Below, piece after piece: positions 23,448 through 32,469 of a stretch of 41,572 nucleotides of DNA. Within the stretch, counting starts at the first letter, position 1; every line of letters begins with the position of its first letter. The DNA comes from Leptospiraceae bacterium. GTDB taxonomy: Bacteria > Spirochaetota > Leptospiria > Leptospirales > Leptonemataceae. The notes below the pieces were generated by a model. That model saw only the letters and a list, made by a program, of their open reading frames with translations, ran no database searches and was not told where the DNA came from. The position numbers and the translations under genes were made by a program. The stretch spans positions 36,899 to 78,470 of the forward strand of contig PBEB01000048.1 of assembly GCA_002717505.1 (NCBI GenBank). Direction: 5' to 3'.

Positions 23448-24854
23448 TCAGTTTCGCACGCATCGGACATAGTTATTGTGTCTCAGCACATCCCCCTGAG
23501 GACCAAAGTAGTAGAATGTTCCGTTTCCCGCATTCGCGGTGGAAGCCCCTGTGGTTGTGCTTACGTCCAGTTTGTAATTACTTCTCTGGGCTCCTGCTCC
23601 ATGCACATCCGTTAGCTCGGCGGGATAGTAGCCAAGGGATCTACCGAAGGTTTGATAGGCACCATTCTTTCCATCGTTGGTCGTTCCGTTAGAGCCTCCG
23701 CTAACATGAGTAGTGCTGGACCAGTACCAGCCATAATCGGTAATGCCCTCTTCATTGGAAAAGGTGCTCGCGGAAAATATCGAATTCAATGCCGCCGATG
23801 AGTCTGTGTCTGGTGCCCGAGAGTAATCTACAATAGAATTCAGCTCTTTGATATTGGGAAGCCTCCAGTCGGTTTTACCTGCCAGACTGAGATTTTCGCA
23901 ATACGAAATCGCTGAATCGTAAGTTCTCGTTGTTCCGTCGTCTGCTTGTTGCCAGACCAGCCCGGTGGCATCGTCGGTAACTGTGGTTCCGGAGTCCGTT
24001 AATCTGAAATTATTCTTTCCGTACTCTGTGTTACCTCGAACGCATTGGACATAAAATGTCTGACTTGATGTACAGGGGTAACCCTTGATGCGACCATCCA
24101 CAAAGTTCACTCCGAACATCGCAGAATCAGAATCAAATACCTGCCCGCGGTAAACGGACGTTGTGGCGTATTGACCGTCGATAATTCTCTCTCCTGCATC
24201 CTGGTCTCCATACCCAACAGTAAAGTAAGTATCGTCGATGAATGGAGTTAAGACACTGGTATCCGTTCCTGTGTAGCCGCTGGGATCCTTGCCTCGAAAA
24301 TCCATCAAGGAATAAAGCTCTTTGATGGTGGGAAGCCTCCAGTCCTCCGCTCCAGCATAGCTAAGGCTAGCGCAGTAGTTATAGGCGCCCAGCTGCGTCA
24401 ATTTATCGCTTACATTAACCGTAGAATCTCCGTTTGTATCCGGACTGGCGGTCCAGGTCAGTCCGGTATGATTGTCGGATACTGTCCCGTTTCCATTGCT
24501 TGTGTAGGACGGTTGTTTCGTGTTGGCAAGGCTGTTGTACGCGCCGTCTTGCCCGGTCCCGGAGCAACTCTGTGTGGCTCCACTACTGGAATTGAAACAG
24601 TTTGTTTGAGCCGTATCAATGACGGTGAAGTTCCCTGAGGATGAAGTGGTGGTAAGTGAATCTGATTCGTATGTGCAACCGCTATTACTGGAGGCCACAA
24701 GCAGAATAGCGAGGGTTTCCAGATCGTCGCTCTCTTCTTCCAGTCCCAGAATACTGCAATTGGAAGCAGATAAGGCCAACATCAACAACATTACCAGCAT
24801 TAGTCTTTCTGCCAGGCCGGTCAGGGGGCTTCTAATTTCAGAGTTTATTTTCAT
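23448..24854 (-). CDS. DUF1566 (Lcl C-terminal) lipoprotein with two repeats
   Basis: A 468-residue surface-type lipoprotein. Signal peptide with hydrophobic core (LMLVMLLMLALSA) and a loose spirochaetal lipobox ending at Cys33. After a Ser/Thr-rich linker come two DUF1566 units, recognisable by the D.xTGLxW...YC..LSxAGxxDWRLPxIKELxSxxD pattern: first DNHTGLTWTASPD then AEDWRLPTIKELYSLMDF, second DDATGLVWQQADD then KTDWRLPNIKELNSIVDY. The C-terminus (FGPQGDVLRHNNYVRCVRN) closes the fold as is usual. The domain is common in secreted and surface proteins of Leptospira and relatives. Its ligand is unknown. A repeat-rich 560-bp region lies upstream. Confidence 0.85.
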   Translation of the reverse strand: MKINSEIRSPLTGLAERLMLVMLLMLALSASNCSILGLEEESDDLETLAILLVASSNSGCTYESDSLTTTSSSGNFTVIDTAQTNCFNSSSGATQSCSGTGQDGAYNSLANTKQPSYTSNGNGTVSDNHTGLTWTASPDTNGDSTVNVSDKLTQLGAYNYCASLSYAGAEDWRLPTIKELYSLMDFRGKDPSGYTGTDTSVLTPFIDDTYFTVGYGDQDAGERIIDGQYATTSVYRGQVFDSDSAMFGVNFVDGRIKGYPCTSSQTFYVQCVRGNTEYGKNNFRLTDSGTTVTDDATGLVWQQADDGTTRTYDSAISYCENLSLAGKTDWRLPNIKELNSIVDYSRAPDTDSSAALNSIFSASTFSNEEGITDYGWYWSSTTHVSGGSNGTTNDGKNGAYQTFGRSLGYYPAELTDVHGAGAQRSNYKLDVSTTTGASTANAGNGTFYYFGPQGDVLRHNNYVRCVRN

Positions 24855-25034
24855 TCTATCTCTCCTGCTGCCCTTCTCATTGAAGGGGGGCTGTCCTGCG
24901 TCTGCGAAGTATCATATACCAGTTCGACAGTTCTGTCCTGGATTAATTGCAGGAGTAGTGTCCAACCGGGGAGAATTGGGGTCTCATTAGATCGATTGAG
25001 ACCATAGCCATCGCACAGGAACGTTCGCTTCTGT

Positions 25035-25088
25035 GCGAATGCCTGGTTAATGATTCTGATACTCTGTATCAGGGTCTCATGCGAAAGC
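25035..25088. repeat. Degenerate repeat, copy A
   Basis: Begins GCGAATGCC-T-GG, then TGATTCTGATACTCTGTATCA and ends ATGCGAAAGC. The core TGATAC-TCT-GTATCA is a perfect 6-bp inverted repeat. It matches copy B at 25215-25268 at roughly two thirds of positions with no gap. Confidence 0.6.
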
Positions 25089-25214
25089 AAAGATAGTAAT
25101 CTGAAGGTTCTTCGTTGTAAATGGCGCGAGAGCCAGGGCATTGAGTCTGAGACTCCTTTTTAATGCCCGTTTCGCAGGCGATCCCGATGATATAGAGCTG
25201 CTTTTTCTTTCGTC

Positions 25215-25268
25215 GCGAATGCCAGGCCGGTGACTCTGAGACTCTATATCAATTCTCAATGCGTAAGC
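25215..25268. repeat. Degenerate repeat, copy B
   Basis: Begins GCGAATGCC-A-GG, then TGACTCTGAGACTCTATATCA and ends ATGCGTAAGC, aligned without gaps to copy A exactly 180 bp upstream. The inner inverted repeat of copy A is not preserved here, so primary sequence rather than that stem is what is shared. Confidence 0.6.
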
Positions 25269-25415
25269 GATGCCTGTGATATTGAGACGCTTTTTCCGTA
25301 TCTGGCTCGCAAGTGATAGAGAAATCAGAGTGGATAGTCATAGCACAGCCTTGAATTTCGCCTGCATTAGAAAGTGGATTTTCAATCAGGCGCTCGGGCG
25401 GAAGTAATAGAAATA

Positions 25416-27569
25416 TCAGAGATAGCGACTGCTGAACCGAAGATACTGCTCCAGACTCTTGCCCAGGTTCTTGCGATACACTCCATCTGCTCGCTCATCG
25501 CTCAATTTCTCAGAGTTCCGACTGATGTAAACCTCGGTCTTACGAATCAGGGCTCGCAATTCTGGATACCGGGCCCAGACAGTCTCAGCCGCAGATGCCC
25601 CGGCTTCTTTTTTCTGCAATGAAAGCAACAGGCTCTGGATTTCCTGGAGTTTTGCTTTCTGATCTGCTCTCCTGTCTTTCGGGGAACTGATTTCGCTGCG
25701 AAATGGCTCCAACAATTCCTTTCGCAAGTTCTTATTTGTATTCCTGTCTAAATCGAGTTTGGCCTGAGGATCTTTCATGCGAAGGTTGGTCATACCTTCG
25801 ATGTGGCTTCCGCTACGCGATAGGTTAATGCATTTCACTGGATCTTCGGTTCGTAATGATTCGATGGACTGTTCAAACCAGCTGCGATACAGACTCAAAA
25901 TGAAATCTCCTGGAATGCTTTTTCCATCCACCGAAGGTACCGGCACCAGATCTCGTTTTTGCATTACCCTTTCGTTTATGGATTCCAGACTGAGTCTGCG
26001 ATGCACCATGTAATTCCACCGTTCGTAATGATGCGTGCTCAGTGCATGGAGCTGACGAAAGGTCCATGCCAGATCCTGGCCTGCAAAATAGATGCTGCGA
26101 AATCCCAGGAAACGTAACAGATCAAAGGCCGAGGTTGCCACGGAACCACCGGATTGTAGTCTTCCCTGAAATCCGCACATGCTTTCCAGAAGATCTGTAC
26201 CCGGTGTCTTGAGTTCCTCGGTGCTACCGTCCGGTCGGTATATCAATCTGGCTGTGGAGGAAAAGACCCAGCCTCCTGGTTTCAAATGTCGTGGTAGCGA
26301 TGGATGGCAGACAAGATCTGCGAATAGAACTAAATCGCTGAGGTCTTCATTCAGGAAGTGCAATAGAGTTTGCTTTTGTGCATCCAGGATGTGGGCACCA
26401 TGGGGGCGAATCCCGGCTCGTAGCAGCGGCTTCAATGCGGTATCGCAGGCCAGAATGAAAAACTGATCCTGATGGCTCCGAATCCATTCCAGGCTTTCTG
26501 AAAGGCTGGGGCCTGCAGATACCAGCAAAGCCGGTTTGTCTTTCCAGCGATCTTTCCAGTAGATTAAATTCCTGGGCTCCGTTTCCGGTCTTGCTTCTCG
26601 GCTGTTCAGAAGCGTATTTCGTAGCCACAATGGCTCGAATTCAAAGCGAGTGAGCAGATCCGACATTCTGGACTGTAGAATGGCCCGCATTCTGGCTTCG
26701 GCGTATTCATAGAAATCCGGAGCCTGATCCACCGAAGATCGATGTTTCAAGAATCGAATCCCCTGAAAATTCTCTGCGGGGAGGCCTTCCAGATAGTGTT
26801 CCAGGGAAATCAAAGTTTCCTCCCCGAAGAACAGATGGCAACCGGCAGTTCCCAGGTAGGTCTGTAGCTCCCGGAATGGGTGAGGATTTCGGTTTAAGTG
26901 CTTCGACGGGGCGGAATCTCCAGGGGCGGATATTGGACTTTCTTCTATAGATAATGAGTCAGAAGAGGTAAACTTAGAGTCTTCTCCCTGAGTAATAGTT
27001 GGCTCAGGATTAGTGCCCTCGGAGCTACCTTCCCGGGTCACCGCATCCCCGGATCCCACTTCCGATGCCGATGCCGATGCATCTGGTGGGCTTGTGGCCG
27101 GTTTCTTGTCCTCCCGGGATTGTCTGTCAGCCATTTCTCCACCTGTCGGAACGGAGGCGGAAGTGGTCTGATTCCTCGAGGTTGATTCCAGGGTCTGTAT
27201 GTAGTATCCACCCAGGGCCAACCGGTGATCCAGAACGGCACAGATCTGACCGGGTACTAAAGAAGCTGCTACTTTGAATATTTCAGGGTTTCCGGCCCCA
27301 AGAATCACCAGAATCTGGGTTCGTTTCAGGCCCTGCGCCCCTGTGAGTATCCGATCTGCTTCCCGGGCCGGGCCATAGGCGGTGCACAATGCTTTTCCAT
27401 GCTCAGCAGGAATCAGACATCCATCCCGGGCCTCCAGCAAACTGAAGTCCGGGGAGGATTTTCCACGCAGGAATTGCAGATAGGGCTTTCTTCTGAACAC
27501 TTCTTCCATAACGTGGCCAGCAGACCTTATGTCGTCAGCATATCTGGTGGCCTCTGACGGTCCAGCCAT
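25416..27569 (-). CDS. DUF115/MptE-like protein, Maf-type flagellin glycosylation factor candidate
   Basis: From ATG 27569 the protein has 717 residues. An N-terminal alpha/beta region with ILVILGAGNPEIF (about 86-98) is followed by a Ser/Pro/Thr/Glu-rich low-complexity insert (about 130-227) and then the DUF115 domain: PALLVSAGPSLSESLEWI (about 346-363), FFILACDTALKPLLRAGI, PHGAHILDAQ, then GSVATSAFDLLRFLGFRSIYFAGQDLAWT. DUF115 is found in motility accessory factors that attach nonulosonic acids to flagellin in Campylobacter and others. Substrate here is not known. The frame stays open to 27863 through the smc start, but that part is a shadow. ATG 27509 is an alternative start. No good ribosome-binding site marks either. 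Confidence 0.8.
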   Translation of the reverse strand: MAGPSEATRYADDIRSAGHVMEEVFRRKPYLQFLRGKSSPDFSLLEARDGCLIPAEHGKALCTAYGPAREADRILTGAQGLKRTQILVILGAGNPEIFKVAASLVPGQICAVLDHRLALGGYYIQTLESTSRNQTTSASVPTGGEMADRQSREDKKPATSPPDASASASEVGSGDAVTREGSSEGTNPEPTITQGEDSKFTSSDSLSIEESPISAPGDSAPSKHLNRNPHPFRELQTYLGTAGCHLFFGEETLISLEHYLEGLPAENFQGIRFLKHRSSVDQAPDFYEYAEARMRAILQSRMSDLLTRFEFEPLWLRNTLLNSREARPETEPRNLIYWKDRWKDKPALLVSAGPSLSESLEWIRSHQDQFFILACDTALKPLLRAGIRPHGAHILDAQKQTLLHFLNEDLSDLVLFADLVCHPSLPRHLKPGGWVFSSTARLIYRPDGSTEELKTPGTDLLESMCGFQGRLQSGGSVATSAFDLLRFLGFRSIYFAGQDLAWTFRQLHALSTHHYERWNYMVHRRLSLESINERVMQKRDLVPVPSVDGKSIPGDFILSLYRSWFEQSIESLRTEDPVKCINLSRSGSHIEGMTNLRMKDPQAKLDLDRNTNKNLRKELLEPFRSEISSPKDRRADQKAKLQEIQSLLLSLQKKEAGASAAETVWARYPELRALIRKTEVYISRNSEKLSDERADGVYRKNLGKSLEQYLRFSSRYL

Positions 27570-27602
27570 CCCCAACTGCTTGACAGTGAGGGTTGGCGCC
27601 GG

Positions 27603-27670
27603 CCTGCTGATTCCTTCCTGGATCCAGCAGGATCGCTTTTCCGAACCAACGGGCCTGCTCTGAGGCAGGC
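27603..27670 (+). promoter_or_regulatory. Two hairpins in the smc leader
   Basis: CCTGCTG (27603-27609) pairs with CAGCAGG (27625-27631), and GCCTGC (27653-27658) pairs with GCAGGC (27665-27670). The second stem ends one base before the AGAGGA ribosome-binding site of smc, so it may influence ribosome access. The region also contains the divergent DUF115 start region. Confidence 0.4.
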
Positions 27671-27681
27671 AGAGGAATTTC

Positions 27682-30459
27682 ATGCACGTTAAAAGAATAC
27701 GCATGGTAGGATTTAAATCCTTCGCGGATGAAACCGTGATCGAACCCGGAACGGGCATTACGGCCGTGGTGGGCCCGAATGGTTGTGGAAAGTCGAATAT
27801 CGTGGATGCCGTGCGATGGGTACTGGGAGAAAAATCCGGAAGAGCTTTGCGCGGAAAAAACATGGAAGATGTAATCTTCCTGGGTTCGGAAAAACGGAAA
27901 CAGGCCGGTATGGCCGAGGTAGAAATCGCTTTCGATAACCTGGATCGGTCTCTATCCGTGGATCAGGATGAGGTAAGCATTGGACGCAGGCTGTATTTGA
28001 ACAGCGCCAGTGAATATATCCTGAATGGGAAGCGCACCACTCGTAAAGAAATCGAGCGAGTGCTCATGGATACGGGCATTGGAAAAACTGCTTACTCCAT
28101 TATGGAGCAGGGCCGAATGTCTGAGATTTTGCGGGCCAGCCCCGAGGATCGTCGACTGCTCTTCGATGAAGCGGCAGGGATTTCTCGGTTCAAGGCGGAG
28201 CGTCAGGAAACCCTGAAGCGATTGGACGATACAGAACAGAATCTTCTTCGACTGGGCGACATCTTAAAAGAGAAGGAGAGAGAGCTGGAGAACCTGGAAA
28301 GACAGGCTCGCAAGACCAGACAGTATCTGAAGCTAAAAGAGCACCTGGACAAGCACGACAAAAACATTCGCTATATTAAGATATCCGATAATCAGAATCG
28401 CCAGAAATCTATAGAAGAAAAGCTGCAGAAGCTCGCGGAAAAAAAACAATCCATCCTGGATCGTATTGAAAAGTCTGAGTCAGAAGCTCAAGAACTGGAA
28501 GTTCAGAATCAGGATGATCTGGAAAAGCGACACGCGCTGGACCGGCAGTATCATCAGACCTTATCTATCATCGAATCTCTTGAAAAGAATCAGGATCGAG
28601 TGGCCCAGGAGATCCTGGAACGGAACAGACAGAAGGATCAGATTCAGGAAAGACTGAACGCCGAAGATAAGTTTCTCAAGGCATCCCGAAAGAAGCTGGA
28701 GCAGTCCATGCAACTGGAGCTGGACCTTAGCTCGGAGATTGAGAATCTAACAAAGAAATCTGCAGAGCTTCAAAAGACAGTGGAGGATCTGGAAGTCCAG
28801 ATTCAGGAGTCTCAGAAAAAGGAAGAGGCAAACGTATCCGAAAGCGAACAGATCGAGAAGGATCAGAAAGCTGTAATGGATCAATTGAGAGCGCTTACCG
28901 AGCAGCTCATCAATGATCTGGAAGCACGTAAGAAAGACATCGAGGCCGCCGAAAAAAGTCGCAAGGCACTTTCCGATGAGATGCTCTCTCGCATCCAGGA
29001 AGGGAAAGCAACGGTTGATGAGTTGATTGTGGATCTAAAGGCCACCGATGCTCCGGATGAACTTCAGCAAAAGAAGGCTGGCTGGCTAAAACAGATCCAG
29101 AGCCTCTCTTTCTCCGTTTTGCTAAAGGATTTTGATCAGTATCAGAAGCTGGATGCTGAGTTTCGTTCGCTCTTCTTCGGTGAGTCAGGCTTGATTTCGC
29201 GCAAAGAGGAACTGGACCAAAAGATGAATACCTTCAACCAGCGGAAGGTGGAGATTCATCAGGAAAATCAAAAGCTACAGCAGCAGCGAAAGCAAAATCT
29301 AGTACGCATTGAAAAAGAGAAGAATCGCAGAGTTGAGCTGGAACTGCAGATCCGTGACTATCAGGCCAGGAAGGACTCCTCACAGGAAGCAAGAGATCAG
29401 CTGGAAAACCAGATTGAGCAGTCCAGCGCACGATTGAACTATTTGAGCGACGAAATCAAGTCAGTGGATGGTTTGATTTCCAAACTCAGTGAGGAACAAA
29501 AGCAGCAAAAAGAAGAGCTGGAACGCAATAATAAGGAAACCCGGGAAAAAGCCAGCATGCTGGAAAGCATGCAAAAGAATATTGAGAAAGTTAGAAATCG
29601 AATTGCTGAGCTCAGAGAGAAGACCCGAAAGGATCGGGATGCCATCGAGCGACTGTTGCCCGAAATGAGTCGGGAAGAAAGAGCTCAGGAAAACATCAAT
29701 GTGGCCTTGCAAACCCTGGAAGAAGAGCTATACAATGATTTTCAGATGAGTCCAGGCGAACTGGAAGAGGAGTGCGGGAATCGGCGTCTTAACAAGGACA
29801 ACGAGCAATCCGAATACAGACGCATCAAGGGAGAAATCCAGGGACTTGGTCAATTCAATGCTCTGGCCATCGATGAATATGCTCGATGCGAAGAAGGTCT
29901 CAATGAACTGCTAAAACAGAAGCAGGACATTGAGGATGCTCGTAAAAACATTCTTTCCATTCTTCAGGAAATCGATGAGAATTCCCGAGCTCTGTTTCGG
30001 GATACCTTCGAACGAATTCAAAACAATTTCACCGAGGTATTCCAGACCTTATTTGGCGGAGGTCATGCAAGCCTGACACTCACCGATGAGAACGATCCAA
30101 TGAATAGCGGGGTTAGCATTATGGTGCAGCCTCCAGGAAAGAAAAACAGCTCCATAACCCTGCTTTCCGGCGGAGAACAGAATATGACGGCCATCGCTTT
30201 GATGTTTGCTACATATCTGGTTCGGCCATCTCCCTTCTGCCTTCTGGATGAGATCGATGCTCCGCTGGACGACAATAACGTACATCGGTTTCTTAAAATG
30301 CTGGCCAGTTTTGCACCCAGAAGTCAGTTTCTGGTCATCACGCATAATAAGCTCACTATGGAGAAAGCCAGCGCAATATTCGGTGTCACCCAGGAAGAGC
30401 CGGGAGTCACCAGAATTGTATCTGTGCGCTTTCAGGAAAAGAAACAGTCCGTTTCGTAA
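27682..30459 (+). CDS. smc: Chromosome segregation SMC-family ATPase, short form
   Basis: A 925-residue SMC protein, which dimerises and uses ATP to entrap and organise DNA. N-terminal head: Walker A GPNGCGKSNIVDAVRWVLGE (31-50), then the Q-loop/coil entry EQGRMSEILRASPEDRRLLFDEAAGISRFKAER. A long coiled coil occupies about 170-430 and 510-740. The C-terminal head has the signature LSGGEQNMTAIALMFA (from about 828) and Walker B PFCLLDEIDAPLDD. Typical bacterial SMCs are about 1150-1200 residues with a globular hinge of around 150. Here the middle (about 440-510) is short and shows no recognisable Gly-rich hinge. AGAGGAATTTC supports ATG 27682. The PEGA-repeat gene follows after 21 bp. Confidence 0.92.
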   Translation: MHVKRIRMVGFKSFADETVIEPGTGITAVVGPNGCGKSNIVDAVRWVLGEKSGRALRGKNMEDVIFLGSEKRKQAGMAEVEIAFDNLDRSLSVDQDEVSIGRRLYLNSASEYILNGKRTTRKEIERVLMDTGIGKTAYSIMEQGRMSEILRASPEDRRLLFDEAAGISRFKAERQETLKRLDDTEQNLLRLGDILKEKERELENLERQARKTRQYLKLKEHLDKHDKNIRYIKISDNQNRQKSIEEKLQKLAEKKQSILDRIEKSESEAQELEVQNQDDLEKRHALDRQYHQTLSIIESLEKNQDRVAQEILERNRQKDQIQERLNAEDKFLKASRKKLEQSMQLELDLSSEIENLTKKSAELQKTVEDLEVQIQESQKKEEANVSESEQIEKDQKAVMDQLRALTEQLINDLEARKKDIEAAEKSRKALSDEMLSRIQEGKATVDELIVDLKATDAPDELQQKKAGWLKQIQSLSFSVLLKDFDQYQKLDAEFRSLFFGESGLISRKEELDQKMNTFNQRKVEIHQENQKLQQQRKQNLVRIEKEKNRRVELELQIRDYQARKDSSQEARDQLENQIEQSSARLNYLSDEIKSVDGLISKLSEEQKQQKEELERNNKETREKASMLESMQKNIEKVRNRIAELREKTRKDRDAIERLLPEMSREERAQENINVALQTLEEELYNDFQMSPGELEEECGNRRLNKDNEQSEYRRIKGEIQGLGQFNALAIDEYARCEEGLNELLKQKQDIEDARKNILSILQEIDENSRALFRDTFERIQNNFTEVFQTLFGGGHASLTLTDENDPMNSGVSIMVQPPGKKNSSITLLSGGEQNMTAIALMFATYLVRPSPFCLLDEIDAPLDDNNVHRFLKMLASFAPRSQFLVITHNKLTMEKASAIFGVTQEEPGVTRIVSVRFQEKKQSVS

Positions 30460-30480
30460 GTCAGCCTGAAACCGGGAAGT

Positions 30481-32181
30481 ATGATCCGAAACATCCCATA
30501 TCGCATTCTTGCAGCGAAGCTGGCACTTTTTCATATCTGGATTCTTGTCTGGCCGTTGCTGGTAACGGCAGTGCATGCGGAAGAGTCTCCGCTTGTTACA
30601 GCCAGGCCATCGGTTCGACGACTCAAAATCATTCCCTTCAGCAATCTTTCCGGTACCAGGAATCTGGATTATCTGGAAACCGGATTACCTCAAATGATAC
30701 TCAATGGCATGACACTGCCTGTGTTCATTCGAGACTTTCGTCCTCCTGATGTAGTTCTGGATCCGGCGGGCAAAGCAAGCGTAAACAGTCCTTATTCCAG
30801 CCCTCAGATCACCGACGATGCCATAGGCTCAACAAGAGAAAAAATCCTGCTGGAAGGGGAGGTGTATCGCTGGGGGATAAACGAAGGGAATCTTGTAGAA
30901 ATGGAATCTGGATTCCCTGTGGCAGCCAGCATCGATGCGGATTATCTCATTCAAGGGCGCATTATAGGAGATCGCTCCAATCCCGTTCTGGAGCTGGAGT
31001 TTTACGATGCAATCTGGGGAAAAAAGTCCAGCACGGTGATCAGTCTTTCCGGTCGCAATCCTTACGATGAGGCCACCTTAACTCAAATTCGCCAGTTTAT
31101 CAGCAGTCGCTTACCCGGACTTGGATCCGGCCGATTGCAGGTCAGTACAGCGAAGCCTGGTGCCCTGGTATTTCTGGACGATGTCTATCTGGGAAAGTCG
31201 CCACTCAATGAAGCTGTGGCCCCGGGCTCCTATGAGTTGCGGGTCAGTCATGAGGAATGCGAAGATGAAAGTCGCTCCATCGATCTTAATCAGAGCTCCA
31301 ACTTTTCTTTCGAATGCAGGCCAGTCAAAGGGGACGCTACGCTGGTGGTAAATAGCGATCCTCCAGGAGCACAGGTTTTTCTTAATGTAGAATTCCTGGG
31401 AACTACGCCGTTAAAAGTGGAAAATCTTAAAGAGGGGACCCATCGCATACGTATCAGCCTGGACAACCACATAGATCGGTTCAAGGGAGTGGAACTGAAG
31501 TCCGGAAAGACCTCAACGGTTTCTGTGACCATGAGCGAAGGTAATACCGAAGACTTTTATCGGGACCCTGGATACGTCATTACAGACTGGACTCACCATG
31601 ATCTGGCTTTTGGATTCATGCTTCAAAGCCTGGTTCTGGGTGGCGGATGGGCCTACAGCACAATTCGAGCTAACGAAGTTCGAGACTCTATACGTAGCCA
31701 GATTCCTGCCCTTGCAATAACCGATGTGCCTTCGTTTTCGGTCTATCAGTTTCAGCAAATCGAAAACAATCGGCTGGATGCGAAGGTCTGGGATAATCGA
31801 GCCAACCTATTTTCTGGAGCCGCCATCGCTTCTCTGGTTTTCGCCGGAGTTTTTCTCTGGCTGGGTTACGAACATGATGATAAAGAATTCGGAGAAGTGG
31901 GGCTCTTGCAGCAGGAGCTACTACGATCTACTGATTCCGAATTCCGGTTCCGGGAGAATTCTCCAGATTCCAGAGACGGCCTTTCTGATTCCGGGCTTCG
32001 AATGAAAACTTTGCTCGTAGATGTTGCTTTCTATGCGCCTGGTAGTGCTCTTGGACCGGACAATGCCCTGGAGGCAAAAGCCAATTCTTTTCAGCTACCT
32101 TTTTCGCGAAACCTTCGTGCGAACGGAATCTATGCGCCGGTAGAGATGCAGCACCGTCTGGGATTGCGCTTTATTTTCTGA
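30481..32181 (+). CDS. PEGA-repeat envelope protein
   Basis: A 566-residue exported protein with an N-terminal signal or anchor (hydrophobic about 12-32, ending VHAEES). Residues 45-215 form an alpha/beta region resembling a periplasmic CsgG/TolB-like N-terminal part (RRLKIIPFSNLSGTRNLDYLETGLPQMI, DYLIQGRIIGD). Two PEGA units follow: 217-285 with GALVFLDDVYLGKSPL and 286-355 with GAQVFLNVEFLGTTPLKVENL. Two hydrophobic segments come next (about 375-393 and 430-450), and the tail ends LGLRFIF, an outer-membrane-like C-terminal Phe. PEGA repeats are surface-layer-like beta domains. It may be a periplasmic or envelope scaffold. It starts 21 bp after smc. Confidence 0.75.
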   Translation: MIRNIPYRILAAKLALFHIWILVWPLLVTAVHAEESPLVTARPSVRRLKIIPFSNLSGTRNLDYLETGLPQMILNGMTLPVFIRDFRPPDVVLDPAGKASVNSPYSSPQITDDAIGSTREKILLEGEVYRWGINEGNLVEMESGFPVAASIDADYLIQGRIIGDRSNPVLELEFYDAIWGKKSSTVISLSGRNPYDEATLTQIRQFISSRLPGLGSGRLQVSTAKPGALVFLDDVYLGKSPLNEAVAPGSYELRVSHEECEDESRSIDLNQSSNFSFECRPVKGDATLVVNSDPPGAQVFLNVEFLGTTPLKVENLKEGTHRIRISLDNHIDRFKGVELKSGKTSTVSVTMSEGNTEDFYRDPGYVITDWTHHDLAFGFMLQSLVLGGGWAYSTIRANEVRDSIRSQIPALAITDVPSFSVYQFQQIENNRLDAKVWDNRANLFSGAAIASLVFAGVFLWLGYEHDDKEFGEVGLLQQELLRSTDSEFRFRENSPDSRDGLSDSGLRMKTLLVDVAFYAPGSALGPDNALEAKANSFQLPFSRNLRANGIYAPVEMQHRLGLRFIF

Positions 32182-32262
32182 CGGTCCCTGGAGCCATCGA
32201 CTCATTCCCTTACCCGTCCTTTTGCGCGAAGGGAGCTATAGGCGAGGACAGGAACCGCGGCG

Positions 32263-32310
32263 CTGCAGCCAGAACCCATCTTAGCTGCAGGACCGATCCA
32301 ATGCAGGATC
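32263..32310. promoter_or_regulatory. Paired stem-loops upstream of the ODP-SpoIIE gene
   Basis: CTGCAGC (32263-32269) pairs with GCTGCAG (32284-32290), and GATCC (32295-32299) pairs with GGATC (32306-32310). They lie in the 288-bp gap between the PEGA gene and the next start. No T-run follows, so they may be a 3'-end structure for the PEGA transcript or a leader element. The remainder of 32182-32469 shows no gene. Confidence 0.4.
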
Positions 32311-32469
32311 TGACCAGCCGGCGGCGTGCAGGGCTGCTTCGGCCATTGCTGAATAAATGAGAACTATTCTGATTATCCGTTTTTACTGAAATCTTGCTGC
32401 GGAACTACAGCTAGCGAATGTTACAGTGTTTTGTGTTTCCAGGTCCAGGGTGGGGGAAAAGGCTGGCTT

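Larger units (their letters stand above)
24855..25415. other. 560-bp intergenic region with degenerate repeats
   Basis: There is no convincing gene in this stretch between two minus-strand genes. It holds a cluster of diverged repeats. The clearest pair starts with GCGAATGCC at 25035 and 25215 (180 bp apart). Weaker relatives occur near 25122 (GCGCGAGAGCCAGGGCATTGAGTCTGAGACTC) and 25268 (GCGATGCCTGTGATATTGAGACGC). Several copies are followed by short T-runs (CTTTTT near 25153, 25201 and 25290), which resemble decayed hairpin-plus-T elements. The segment from 25290 to 25415 shows nothing further. Confidence 0.6.

Noticed and set aside
27570-27863. Upstream extension of the DUF115 frame across the smc start
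   Set aside because: It is the antisense of smc coding sequence and reads as low-quality Pro/Phe-rich shadow.
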